Shown here: positions 6,161-14,953 of the stretch, one piece after another
How positions within the stretch are numbered: position 1 is the stretch's first letter
How the letters are laid out: every line of letters starts with the position of its first letter
Assembly: GCA_945870085.1 (NCBI GenBank)
Contig: CAMBQX010000007.1
Location: forward strand, 1-23,327
Reading direction: 5' to 3'
DNA: 23,327 bases
DNA from: Bifidobacterium breve
Lineage (GTDB): Bacteria; Actinomycetota; Actinomycetes; S36-B12
The notes under the pieces: model-generated
Databases searched by the model: none
Seen by the model: only the letters and a program-made list of their open reading frames with translations
What the model was told of the DNA's origin: nothing
Position numbers and translations under genes: made by a program

Positions 6161-9100
6161 CGTGGCTCCGAAGGGCTGAGGCTACCGCTCGCACTCTCAC
6201 GAAGCTTTAGCAGATCGCGTGCATGCTCCTGAAGGGAGCACACCGTGGCCTCACCATTTCGGAGTGAATCAATACCCTGTACGGCGGCCGCCAACCCTTG
6301 AACCGTAGTGATGCAGGGCACCGATTTGATCACCGCGGCAGTTCGGATTTCGTAGCCATCAACCCGCGGCCCCACCCCGTACGGGGTATTTACGATTAGG
6401 GCGATCTCACCGGCCATGATCAAATCAATTGTCGTCGGTTCACCGGCCGGGCCCCTTCCTTCATGATGCTTGCGCAATACCCTCGCGGTGACTCCATGGC
6501 GGCCCAAAATATCAGCGGTGCCGGCGGTGGCTGCAATCTCAAAACCTAGATCCGCCAACCGCATGATCGGGAAGATCGCCGCCCGCTTATCCCGATTCGC
6601 TAGTGAAACAAAAGCGGTACCAGAGGTAGGCAATCCGCCGGAAAATGCTGCCTCCTGAGACTTCGCGAATGCTAAGCCGAAACTCTCGGCAATCCCCATT
6701 ACCTCGCCGGTCGAGCGCATTTCGGGGCCGAGCAAGGTATCTACGCCGTGGAAACGGCCAAATGGAAGTACAGCTTCCTTTACTGAAACAGCGGCGCCCG
6801 CCGGCATCGTGCCCCCATCACCGAACGCTGGCAATAAGCCGTCAAGTCGAAGTTGAGCAATGCTCTGACCGACCATGACTCTCGCAGCCGCCTTCGCGAT
6901 GGGGACGGCGGTTGCCTTCGAGACAAATGGCACGGTACGTGATGCCCGAGGATTAGCTTCAAGCACGTAGAGAACATCAGATACCAAGGCATATTGCACA
7001 TTTAGTAGCCCGAGAACGCCCACACCTTTTGCAATGCGCAGCGTTGATTCACGAATCCGCTCGATCTCCGACGCCCCGAGGGTGATCGGGGGTAGGGCGC
7101 ACGCTGAGTCTCCAGAATGAATACCGGCTTCCTCGATGTGCTCCATCACGCCGGCCAAGAACAACTCCGTACCGTCGAATAGTGCATCGACGTCAATCTC
7201 GATAGCGTCGTCCAAGAAACGATCGACTAATACCGGGTGCTCAGGGTTAATTTTAGTTGCTCGCCCCAAATAATCAGCTAGCATCACATCGTCGTAGACG
7301 ATTTCCATGCCGCGCCCACCGAGAACGTAGCTTGGCCGGACAAGTACTGGATAACCCACATCAGCAGCAATCGCCTGCGCCTGCGGAAATGACATCGCGG
7401 TGCCGTGCTTGGGTGCCGGTAAATCCGCCTTCGCCAGCACCCGGCCAAATGCGCCCCTATCCTCCGCAAGGTGAATCGACTCGGGGCTAGTACCGATAAT
7501 CGTTACGCCGGCATCCTTGAGCCGCTGCGCCAAAGCAAGTGGGGTTTGCCCACCCAATTGTACGATCACGCCAATTACCGTGCCTGCCTGCTCCTCCGCG
7601 TGCACAATCTCCAAAACATCTTCGAAGGTCAGCGGCTCGAAATACAAGCGGTCAGAAGTGTCGTAGTCGGTGGAGACGGTCTCGGGATTGCAATTGATCA
7701 TGATGGTTTCGTAACCCGCATCGCGTAAAGTTAGTGCCGCATGTACACAGGAGTAATCGAACTCGATGCCCTGGCCGATACGATTTGGTCCCGAGCCCAA
7801 AATGATAACTTTCTCGCGGTCACTTGGCAGCGCCTCGTTTTCTTCACCGTAAGTTGAATAGTGGTAAGGAGTCTGCGCCGCGAACTCGGCCGCGCAAGTG
7901 TCAACGGTCTTGTAAACCGGGCGCACTCCTAGGCTGTGTCTCGACTTCCGGACTTCGTCCTCGCTACTGCCTCGCAGTTGGCCGATTTGCTTATCCGAAA
8001 AGCCGCTGCGCTTAACCCGCAGCAGGAGTTGCGCATCAAGACCCGGCGCTGATCGAATTTCATCTGCGGTTTCATTAAGTTGGCAGATTTGGTCGAGAAA
8101 CCAGGGGTCAATTCGGGTGGACTCGTGCACCTGATCAATTGTGGCCCCCGCCCATAAGGCCTGCTGCACCAACGAGAGGCGGCCGTCGTGGGGTCGGTGC
8201 ATGCGTTCTAGGAGATCGGGAACATCAACGTCGGTGGTGTTGGCCGGCCACCAGAAAATCGATTCAGGTTTTTCCAATGAGCGCAATGCTTTTTGCAATG
8301 CCTCACCAAAGTTTCGCCCGATGGACATCGCCTCGCCCACACTCTTCATGGTGGTGGTTAGCACCGGATCGGCATTAGGGAACTTCTCGAATGCGAAGCG
8401 CGGGACTTTGACAACCACATAATCAAGGCTGGGCTCAAATGATGCCGGGGTTTGCTTCGTGATGTCATTGGGAATTTCATCGAGGGTGTAGCCGATCGCC
8501 AGCCGGGCTGCGATCTTGGCGATTGGGAACCCGGTCGCCTTGGAAGCAAGTGCCGAGGAGCGAGACACTCGCGGGTTCATCTCGATTACGATCATGCGCC
8601 CATCAGCGGGATCGATTGCAAATTGAATATTACAACCACCGGTATCAACGCCAACGGCTCGAATAATTTCGATGCCGACATCGCGCATTTTCTGATACTC
8701 GCGATCGGTCAAGGTAAGTGCTGGTGCCACAGTTATTGAATCGCCGGTGTGGACACCCATCGGATCGAGGTTTTCAATTGAGCAAATAACCACCACGTTG
8801 TCAGCGCGGTCACGCATGAGTTCCAGTTCGTACTCTTTCCAGCCAATGATCGACTCTTCGAGAAGTACCTCTGTTGTGGGGCTCGCCTGTAGGCCGGCAC
8901 CCGCAATTCGCAGGAGATCACTGTCGTTATAGGCAATACCTGATCCGGCACCCCCCATGGTGAAAGATGGTCTAATAACCACCGGAAACCCTAGTTGCTC
9001 GGCGGCTCCCTGGCAGTCCTCCATCGAGTGGCAAATAACTGATTGGGCGCTCTCGGCGCCTATCGATGCCACGATTCCGCGAAACAGCTCGCGGTTTTCA

Positions 9101-9477
9101 CCGCGCTCAATGGCAGCAACATCGGCGCCGATCATTTCAACTCCGTAGCGCTCCAGCACACCGCTCTTGTGCAGCGCCATTGCGATATTTAGTGCCGTTT
9201 GGCCCCCTAAAGTTGGGAGCACGGCATCGGGGCGCTCCTTTGCGATGATGCGCTCGACGAACTCAGGGGTAATTGGCTCAATGTAGGTAGCGTCTGAAAA
9301 CTCAGGGTCGGTCATGATCGTTGCCGGATTTGAATTCACCAGCACGACGCGCAAACCTTCGTCCTTTAGTACCCTGCAGGCCTGAGTACCCGAATAATCA
9401 AACTCGCAACCTTGTCCGATGACAATTGGACCTGATCCAATAACCAAGATCGACTTAATATCTTCGCGCCTTGGCAT
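6157..9477 (-). CDS. carB: Carbamoyl phosphate synthase large subunit
   Basis: CarB makes carbamoyl phosphate from bicarbonate, two ATP and ammonia delivered from CarA by a tunnel. The 1106-residue protein is full length, with the expected internal duplication. The carboxyphosphate half opens with GSGPIVIGQG (14–23) and contains EMNPRVSRSSAL (299–310). The carbamoyl phosphate half opens with GSGPNRIGQG (561–570) and contains EANPRASRT (840–848). From about 957 to 1090 there is the MGS-like allosteric domain (KRAAIFP, TAGTADIL, DLIMAGEIALIVNTP), which in E. coli binds UMP and ornithine. The ATG overlaps the carA stop by one base (TAATG). The C-terminal tail after the MGS domain is Ser/Glu/Arg-rich and short. 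No frameshift or missing motif is seen. Confidence 0.99.
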   Translation of the reverse strand: MPRREDIKSILVIGSGPIVIGQGCEFDYSGTQACRVLKDEGLRVVLVNSNPATIMTDPEFSDATYIEPITPEFVERIIAKERPDAVLPTLGGQTALNIAMALHKSGVLERYGVEMIGADVAAIERGENRELFRGIVASIGAESAQSVICHSMEDCQGAAEQLGFPVVIRPSFTMGGAGSGIAYNDSDLLRIAGAGLQASPTTEVLLEESIIGWKEYELELMRDRADNVVVICSIENLDPMGVHTGDSITVAPALTLTDREYQKMRDVGIEIIRAVGVDTGGCNIQFAIDPADGRMIVIEMNPRVSRSSALASKATGFPIAKIAARLAIGYTLDEIPNDITKQTPASFEPSLDYVVVKVPRFAFEKFPNADPVLTTTMKSVGEAMSIGRNFGEALQKALRSLEKPESIFWWPANTTDVDVPDLLERMHRPHDGRLSLVQQALWAGATIDQVHESTRIDPWFLDQICQLNETADEIRSAPGLDAQLLLRVKRSGFSDKQIGQLRGSSEDEVRKSRHSLGVRPVYKTVDTCAAEFAAQTPYHYSTYGEENEALPSDREKVIILGSGPNRIGQGIEFDYSCVHAALTLRDAGYETIMINCNPETVSTDYDTSDRLYFEPLTFEDVLEIVHAEEQAGTVIGVIVQLGGQTPLALAQRLKDAGVTIIGTSPESIHLAEDRGAFGRVLAKADLPAPKHGTAMSFPQAQAIAADVGYPVLVRPSYVLGGRGMEIVYDDVMLADYLGRATKINPEHPVLVDRFLDDAIEIDVDALFDGTELFLAGVMEHIEEAGIHSGDSACALPPITLGASEIERIRESTLRIAKGVGVLGLLNVQYALVSDVLYVLEANPRASRTVPFVSKATAVPIAKAAARVMVGQSIAQLRLDGLLPAFGDGGTMPAGAAVSVKEAVLPFGRFHGVDTLLGPEMRSTGEVMGIAESFGLAFAKSQEAAFSGGLPTSGTAFVSLANRDKRAAIFPIMRLADLGFEIAATAGTADILGRHGVTARVLRKHHEGRGPAGEPTTIDLIMAGEIALIVNTPYGVGPRVDGYEIRTAAVIKSVPCITTVQGLAAAVQGIDSLRNGEATVCSLQEHARDLLKLRESASGSLSPSEPR

Positions 9478-10625
9478 TAACGACCAGCTCTCATCAAGTC
9501 AACAAACTCATCGAACAAACCCGCCGCATCATGCGGGCCTGCAGCAGCCTCAGGGTGGTACTGCACACTGAAAGCCGGTACCTCAAGGCAGCGTAGGCCC
9601 TCTATGACATCATCGTTTAGGCATACGTGACTTACTTCAGCTGCTCCAAACGGGGTCTGGAATGGTCCACCACGAGGGGCCTCGACAGCGAACCCATGAT
9701 TGTGCGCGGTCACGCTGACGCGTCTGGTGCGCAGATCCTGAACGGGTGAATTGATGCCGCGATGCCCGTATCGCAACTTGTACGTCTCCAGCCCTAGCGC
9801 CCGACCGAGAATTTGATTGCCGAAACAAATACCAAAAACTGGTATGCGAGCGGTAAGTACCTCCGACATCAACTTAATGGTGGCATCAGCGGTTGCTGGA
9901 TCACCAGGGCCATTTGAGAAGAACACCCCGTCTGGATTCATTGCCATTATTTCGGCTGTGGTAACCAGTGAGGGGACGACCTGCACCTCAACCCCACGCT
10001 CGGAAAGGCGATGCGGGGTCATGGTCTTAATACCGAGATCAACCGCCACCACATTAAATTCACGGGTGCCGATCGAAGGTACCGTGTAAGCCTTGGTGGT
10101 GGTCACCGCATCGGTTAGATTCGCGCCCGCCATTGAAGGACTCGATTGCACCTCAGACAGTAAGTCCGTAATTGGCCGGCCGGCTTGCTCACCGGTGAAA
10201 ATCCCAACACGCATAGCACCGCATTCGCGCAGGTGCCGGGTCAAGGCCCGGGTATCAACACCACATATCCCGACAATCCCCTGATCTCGCAACTCGTCTT
10301 CTAGGCCACGGGTGGCCCGCCAATTCGATGAAACCCGCGAAGGGTCGCGGATGACATAACCGGCCACCCAGATACGTTCGGACTCGCCGTCTTCGTCATT
10401 TACCCCGGTATTGCCAATATGCGGGGCGGTCATGATTACCACCTGGCGGTGATACGAAGGATCGGTCAGTGTCTCTTGGTAGCCGGTCATCCCGGTGTTA
10501 AAGACCGCCTCGCCAAAGGTGGCACCTAGCGCGCCATAACCTTGCCCACGGGCAACTCGACCGTCTTCGAGCACCAAAATTGCCGGCTCACGGTGGGTTG
10601 GCTGGGTCACGTAACTATTCAACAC
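9477..10625 (-). CDS. carA: Carbamoyl phosphate synthase small (glutaminase) subunit
   Basis: CarA hydrolyses glutamine and channels ammonia to CarB. The 382-residue protein has the N-terminal CPSase small-chain domain (GATFGEAVFNTGMTGYQE, 34–51) and a C-terminal class I amidotransferase domain. Its triad is Cys267 in GICFGNQ, His357 and Glu359 in QYHPEA. The GNQ variant of the nucleophile elbow is the usual actinobacterial form. The start is taken as GTG at 10625 because GGAG lies about 7 bases upstream. A TTG at 10622, which overlaps the pyrC stop as TTGA, is a near-equal alternative and changes the protein by one residue. The gene overlaps pyrC by 7 bases. Mycobacteria carry a membrane-protein gene between pyrC and carA, and it is absent here. 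Confidence 0.98.
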   Translation of the reverse strand: MLNSYVTQPTHREPAILVLEDGRVARGQGYGALGATFGEAVFNTGMTGYQETLTDPSYHRQVVIMTAPHIGNTGVNDEDGESERIWVAGYVIRDPSRVSSNWRATRGLEDELRDQGIVGICGVDTRALTRHLRECGAMRVGIFTGEQAGRPITDLLSEVQSSPSMAGANLTDAVTTTKAYTVPSIGTREFNVVAVDLGIKTMTPHRLSERGVEVQVVPSLVTTAEIMAMNPDGVFFSNGPGDPATADATIKLMSEVLTARIPVFGICFGNQILGRALGLETYKLRYGHRGINSPVQDLRTRRVSVTAHNHGFAVEAPRGGPFQTPFGAAEVSHVCLNDDVIEGLRCLEVPAFSVQYHPEAAAGPHDAAGLFDEFVDLMRAGR

Positions 10626-11911
10626 GCGAGGTCTCCGCCCTCGACAGTCGGCTTACCCGCCTTCAGCACGTGGATGACTTTCCCCGGCAATGTCATCCCC
10701 GAGTATGGGCTGTTTCTGCTCTTCGAGGCGAAAGTCGCGGGTTCAACCACCCATGACGCCCCCGGGTCAACCACACAGATATTGGCCGGTGCGCCGACTT
10801 TCAGTTCGTGCCCATGTCCATGAGCCCGGCCTATCCGGGCCGGACGAACCGACATCCGGTCAGCAAGGGCGCGCCAATCCAATAGCCCGGAATTGATCAT
10901 CGTAAGCACCGCGATACTAAATGCCGTCTGCAGACCCAGCATGCCAAATGCCGCAGCAGCCCATTCACAATCCTTATCTTCATGTGGGTGCGGTGCGTGA
11001 TCCGTTGCAATTGCATCGATGGTGCCGGCTGCCAGCGCTGCTCTAAGTGCCGTTACATCAGCACTCGTGCGAAGGGGCGGATTAACTTTGTAGACCGGGT
11101 CATAACTTGCAACTAGGTCTTCGGTAAGAAGCAGGTGGTGGGGTGTGACCTCGGCCGTTACCTTGATACCACGACTCTTGGCCCATTTGATGACTTCGAC
11201 TGATCCGGCTGTTGACACGTGGCAAACATGCAGCCGCGAATCAACATGCTCCGCAAGTAGTACATCGCGAGCAATTATTGACTCCTCGGCTACCCCGGGC
11301 CAACCGGTTAGGCCAAGTTGCCCAGACAGGACACCTTCATTCATCTGCGCATCAACGGTCAACCGCGGCTCTTGGGCATGCTGGGCGATGACCCCGTCAA
11401 AGGCCTTCACATATTCAAGTGCCCTGCGCATGATGGCAGCATCGTGAACACACTTTCCATCATCGCTGAACATCCGAACCTGCGCCGCCGACGTGGCCAT
11501 TGCACCGAGTTCGGCCAATTGCTCTCCGCCCAGACCTACCGTCACCGCTCCTACCGGAAAAACATCGACCAGGCCGGTTGCTTTCCCAAGATGCCAAACC
11601 TGCTCGACCACACCGGCGGTGTCGGCAACCGGTGAGGTATTCGCCATAGCGAAAACAGCAGTGAACCCGCCCAGTGCCGCCGCTCGCGAACCGGTCTCGA
11701 CGGTCTCTGCATCCTCGCGGCCGGGCTCACGCAGGTGCGTATGTATATCAACAAACCCGGGGAGGGCGATCAAACCGGAGGCCTCAATTACCCGGCCCGC
11801 GGCGCTACCTGCCGCAGCGATCTCAGCGATAACACCTGCCGCCACCACAATGTCGACCGGATCTTCACCATATGGGCGCACTCCACGTAACACCGTCTTC
11901 ACCTGCGGCAT
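10619..11911 (-). CDS. pyrC: Dihydroorotase (type I)
   Basis: PyrC cyclises carbamoyl aspartate to dihydroorotate, a zinc-dependent amidohydrolase reaction. The 430-residue length and sequence fit the type I family. The metal ligands are visible: His57 and His59 in DIHTHLREPG, His178, His231 in HVCHVS, and the catalytic Asp304 in ATDHAPH. At 147–152 MFSDDGK supplies an Asp where type II enzymes have a carboxylated Lys. The ATG overlaps the pyrB stop by one base (TAATG), and AAGGA inside the pyrB end serves as a ribosome binding site. PyrB and PyrC enzymes associate in some bacteria, so one-base coupling may keep their amounts equal; that is inference. Confidence 0.98.
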   Translation of the reverse strand: MPQVKTVLRGVRPYGEDPVDIVVAAGVIAEIAAAGSAAGRVIEASGLIALPGFVDIHTHLREPGREDAETVETGSRAAALGGFTAVFAMANTSPVADTAGVVEQVWHLGKATGLVDVFPVGAVTVGLGGEQLAELGAMATSAAQVRMFSDDGKCVHDAAIMRRALEYVKAFDGVIAQHAQEPRLTVDAQMNEGVLSGQLGLTGWPGVAEESIIARDVLLAEHVDSRLHVCHVSTAGSVEVIKWAKSRGIKVTAEVTPHHLLLTEDLVASYDPVYKVNPPLRTSADVTALRAALAAGTIDAIATDHAPHPHEDKDCEWAAAAFGMLGLQTAFSIAVLTMINSGLLDWRALADRMSVRPARIGRAHGHGHELKVGAPANICVVDPGASWVVEPATFASKSRNSPYSGMTLPGKVIHVLKAGKPTVEGGDLAC

Positions 11912-12861
11912 TAAATTTCCTTCTTTCCGTCATCAGCCATGCCGCCAAGAAGTAGGTAAAGGACGGCCATTCGGATACTTACACCGTTCGCGACTTGCTC
12001 AACCATCACCGCACGTTCACCATCGGCGACATCGGCGGAAATCTCCATCCCCCTGTTCATCGGGCCAGGGTGCAGCACAATCGCATGGGGGGGTAGCAAC
12101 CCCATTCGGCGAACATCTAGCCCATACCTGCGGCTGTACTCATTCACTGATGGGAAGTACGCCGCGTGCATACGCTCTGACTGCACCCTTAACATCATGA
12201 CGGCGTCAACATGGGGTAGGACTTCGTCAAGGTCGTAACTAACCGCGCAGGGCCACTGGCTAACTCCGTACGGCAGTAAGGTCGGTGGCGCGACCACAGT
12301 TACGTAGGCGCCCAGCGTTCGAAGCAGTAACACATTCGACCTAGCGACACGACTATGCAAGATATCTCCGACGATTGCCACGCGCACGCCAGCTAAATCC
12401 CCCGTACCGTCGCGTAAATGGTGTCGGATTGTAAATGCATCAAGCAGCGCTTGCGTTGGATGTTCATGGGTTCCATCACCGGCGTTGATGACACTTCCTT
12501 GAATCCAACCAGCCGTTGCAAGTCGATGCGGGGCTCCGGATGATCCATGACGAATCACTACCGCGTCGGCTCCCACTGCCTCCAAGGTGAGTGCGGTGTC
12601 TTTTAGGCTCTCACCTTTAGAAACGCTCGAACCTTTAGCCGCAAAGTTGATGACATCAGCGGAAAGTCGCTTGGCCGCAATCTCAAATGAAATTCGGGTA
12701 CGAGTGGAATCCTCGAAGAACAAATTAACCACGGTGCGACCCCGAAGTGTCGGAAACTTCTTGACCGTTCGATCAGTAACCGATGCCAGCTGTGCCGCAG
12801 TATCGAGAATTAAGCAAGCGGAATCAACATCAAGGTCGCCGGCTGAAAGTAGGTGCCGCAT
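11911..12861 (-). CDS. pyrB: Aspartate carbamoyltransferase catalytic chain
   Basis: PyrB transfers the carbamoyl group from carbamoyl phosphate to aspartate. The 316-residue protein has the carbamoyl phosphate site STRTR at 52–56, the 80s loop with Ser81-Lys82 (GSSVSKGES) and HPTQALLD at 134–141. These are followed by the aspartate domain (VAIVGDILHSRVARS, and LHPGPMNRG near the end). No pyrI regulatory chain is present, as usual for Gram-positive bacteria. The ATG directly abuts the pyrR stop codon (TAGATG, no gap), so reinitiation by ribosomes leaving pyrR is likely. Repression at the pyrR leader would therefore also lower PyrB. Confidence 0.98.
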   Translation of the reverse strand: MRHLLSAGDLDVDSACLILDTAAQLASVTDRTVKKFPTLRGRTVVNLFFEDSTRTRISFEIAAKRLSADVINFAAKGSSVSKGESLKDTALTLEAVGADAVVIRHGSSGAPHRLATAGWIQGSVINAGDGTHEHPTQALLDAFTIRHHLRDGTGDLAGVRVAIVGDILHSRVARSNVLLLRTLGAYVTVVAPPTLLPYGVSQWPCAVSYDLDEVLPHVDAVMMLRVQSERMHAAYFPSVNEYSRRYGLDVRRMGLLPPHAIVLHPGPMNRGMEISADVADGERAVMVEQVANGVSIRMAVLYLLLGGMADDGKKEI

Positions 12862-13407
12862 CTATCTCGCACCGCCATCAATAGTGACTTCATCGAAATC
12901 GTCGAACTCGATAAGCCGGACCCGCACCTGCTCGGCTAGTGCAGTTGGTAGGTTCTTGCCAACGTAATCAGCACGGATCGGCAATTCGCGGTGCCCTCGG
13001 TCAACCAGAGCAGCAAGTTGAACGGCCCGTGGGCGCCCAATGTCATTAAGTGCATCAAGTGCAGAACGAACCGTACGCCCAGAAAAAAGCACGTCATCAA
13101 TCAGGACTACAACTTTGTCATCTATGCCACCGGTTGGGATCGCCGTCGGTTCTAGTGCGCGAGCTGGGCGTAGCCGTAAGTCATCACGGTACAAGGTGAC
13201 ATCAATGGCCCCTACCGCGACCGCGTCACCCTCAATGCTTTCAATTGCAGCCGCGATGCGCCGCGCCAAGAACACGCCTCGGGTAGGAATACCTAACAAG
13301 ACGAGATCGGCTGCGCCCTTATTGCGCTCAACAACCTCATGGGCGATGCGCCTAATAGCTCGACCAATATCGCCAGCATCTAGCACCACTGACCGTGCAG
13401 AATCCAT
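12862..13407 (-). CDS. pyrR: Bifunctional pyr operon regulatory protein / uracil phosphoribosyltransferase
   Basis: PyrR binds UMP/UTP and then pyr mRNA, and often has weak uracil phosphoribosyltransferase activity. The chosen start gives 181 residues, the family's usual size. The PRPP-binding signature VVVLIDDVLFSGRT is at 99–112. The nucleotide-binding fold before it has GIPTRGVFLA and DVTLYRDDL, which are PyrR-typical. An upstream GTG at 13434 is in frame and would add nine residues (MRRGRGSTL). I reject it because it lies inside the RNA hairpin, while the ATG at 13407 has a strong purine-rich ribosome binding site (GGGGAAGGGGG) 9 bases upstream. The gene heads the pyrimidine operon, and its stop abuts pyrB. 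It probably controls its own translation through the adjoining hairpin. Confidence 0.96.
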   Translation of the reverse strand: MDSARSVVLDAGDIGRAIRRIAHEVVERNKGAADLVLLGIPTRGVFLARRIAAAIESIEGDAVAVGAIDVTLYRDDLRLRPARALEPTAIPTGGIDDKVVVLIDDVLFSGRTVRSALDALNDIGRPRAVQLAALVDRGHRELPIRADYVGKNLPTALAEQVRVRLIEFDDFDEVTIDGGAR

Positions 13408-13416
13408 CAAAGTGGA

Positions 13417-13453
13417 CCCCCTTCCCCGTCTCACTGAACGGACTTAAAGGACG
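13417..13453 (-). promoter_or_regulatory. PyrR-binding RNA hairpin overlapping the pyrR ribosome binding site
   Basis: Read on the minus strand, the leader contains GTCCTTTAAG, then a hairpin CCGT-TCAGTGAG-ACGG (13426–13441), then the ribosome binding site GGGGAAGGGGG (13417–13427), which shares bases with the stem. The loop matches the PyrR RNA consensus (UCC-N-G-N-GAGG type; here UUCAGUGAG). In Mycobacterium smegmatis, PyrR acts by translational repression at a similar hairpin next to the ribosome binding site. The stem–loop and overlap are seen; binding is inferred. A possible −10 (TACAGT) lies at 13466–13461 without a clear −35. Confidence 0.8.
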
Positions 13454-13493
13454 TCTAACAACTGTACCTTAGCGCAATTAGCCGATAATTTGC

Positions 13494-14918
13494 TCAGCCA
13501 GTAGGGCTGGAACCGATTGTATGCACCCGCATACCGTTGGTGGTGCCGGGTATGCCCGGTGGCACACCAGCGACTATGACAACACGCTCACCAGCGCTAG
13601 CTCGGCCGATCTCCAGCAATGCGCGGTCAACCTGCGCCACCATGTCGTCAGTGTGAGTGACGCCAGCCACCAAGAAAGTCTCGACTCCCCACACCAAGGA
13701 AAGTTGACTGCGCACCCGAGCATTCGGGGTGAAGGCAAGCAGCGGAGTCTGATTGCGCCAACGCGCAATTAGGCGCGCCGATTGACCGGTCTCAGTGAAG
13801 GCGATTAGGTGGCTCGCCTTGATCTCATCGGCGACATTGACGGCAGCATGGGTAAGTGCCCGCGCCGTTGACCCTTGGCGCTCATCACCTAATTCGGGCA
13901 GCGAGTCCAGCGCCTCTAGTTCAACGTGCTCAATGATCCGCGCCATGGTCTCGACAACCAAACTTGGGTGTTCACCGATGCTGGTCTCGCCCGAGAGCAT
14001 TAAGGCGTCGGCGCCATCTAGTACCGCATTTGCGACGTCACTCACCTCCGCGCGGGTGGGCCGGGTAGCGGAAATCATCGAATCCAGCATCTGGGTTGCG
14101 ACAATCACCGGTTTAGAGAGTTCGCGGCATAATTGAATCGCACGCTTTTGTACCAGGGGCACCGCCTCGAGCGGTAATTCAACACCGAGATCACCTCGGG
14201 CCACCATAACGCCATCAAAAGCCTCAACAATTTCCACAAGGTTTTCGACCGCCTGCGGCTTTTCGACCTTAGCGAGCACGGGCAGGCGCACACCTTCTTC
14301 ATCCATAATGCGATGTACATCTTCAATATCGGCCGCCGAGCGCACAAAGGAAAGCGCGATCATGTCGGCTCCGATGCGAAGGGCCCAGCGCAAATCAGCA
14401 ATATCCTTCTCCGACAGCGCCGGCACGCTCACCGCAACACCTGGTAAATTAAAGCCTTTGTTATCCGATACTCGGCCACCTTCGATAACCCGCGTTACTA
14501 CGCGCGGACCGTCAACTGCAACTACTTCAAGGGTGATCCGGCCATCATCGACCAGCACCCGATCCCCTGGGTGCACATCACCGGGTAGCCCCAAGTACGT
14601 GGTAGAAACCATGGAAGCATCACCGGGCACCACTTGGGTGGTGACGGTGAACTCGGCCCCGACCTCAAGTAGCACCGCCCCGGATGCGAAGCGGCCCAGC
14701 CGGATCTTCGGCCCTTGTAGATCGACCAGAACCCCAACTCCCCGGCCCGCCTCATCGGCGCCCTGCCGCACTGCCGCGTATGCCTCGGTGTGCTCCGCAT
14801 GCTCCCCGTGCGAGAGGTTTAGGCGCGCAACATCCATGCCGGCGGCAATCAGGTCGCGAATACTCTCCAAGGATGAAGTTGCGGGCCCTAATGTGACAAC
14901 AATTTTCGCTCGACGCAT
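13494..14918 (-). CDS. pyk: Pyruvate kinase
   Basis: Pyruvate kinase converts phosphoenolpyruvate and ADP to pyruvate and ATP, the last step of glycolysis. The 474-residue protein is full length. It starts RRAKIVVTLGPAT and has ARLNLSHG at 31–38, the B domain around residues 70–160, and the active-site segments VLAKVEKPQ and MVARGDLGVELP. These are followed by ATQMLDSM and DALMLSGETSIG. The C-terminal domain includes ALTHAAVNVADEI and the effector-binding region. The ATG is preceded by AGGA 8 bases upstream. It lies 35 bases after gltD, so it may be cotranscribed with gltBD. The 86-base gap before pyrR holds no obvious U-tailed terminator, so some readthrough into the pyr operon is possible. 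Confidence 0.98.
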   Translation of the reverse strand: MRRAKIVVTLGPATSSLESIRDLIAAGMDVARLNLSHGEHAEHTEAYAAVRQGADEAGRGVGVLVDLQGPKIRLGRFASGAVLLEVGAEFTVTTQVVPGDASMVSTTYLGLPGDVHPGDRVLVDDGRITLEVVAVDGPRVVTRVIEGGRVSDNKGFNLPGVAVSVPALSEKDIADLRWALRIGADMIALSFVRSAADIEDVHRIMDEEGVRLPVLAKVEKPQAVENLVEIVEAFDGVMVARGDLGVELPLEAVPLVQKRAIQLCRELSKPVIVATQMLDSMISATRPTRAEVSDVANAVLDGADALMLSGETSIGEHPSLVVETMARIIEHVELEALDSLPELGDERQGSTARALTHAAVNVADEIKASHLIAFTETGQSARLIARWRNQTPLLAFTPNARVRSQLSLVWGVETFLVAGVTHTDDMVAQVDRALLEIGRASAGERVVIVAGVPPGIPGTTNGMRVHTIGSSPTG

Positions 14919-14953
14919 GCTTTAGATCCTAGCCCAAAGCCCTGTAAGCGCTG

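Noticed and set aside
11493..12200. Plus-strand frame of 235 codons spanning the pyrC–pyrB junction
   Set aside because: Composition is typical of an antisense shadow, and both sense genes are intact and tightly coupled here.
13408..13434. GTG at 13434 as the pyrR start
   Set aside because: It falls within the PyrR hairpin and has no ribosome binding site, whereas ATG 13407 has a strong one and gives the usual protein length.
14308..14925. Plus-strand frame of about 205 codons opposite the start of pyk
   Set aside because: It lies opposite conserved pyruvate kinase coding sequence and has no domain features.
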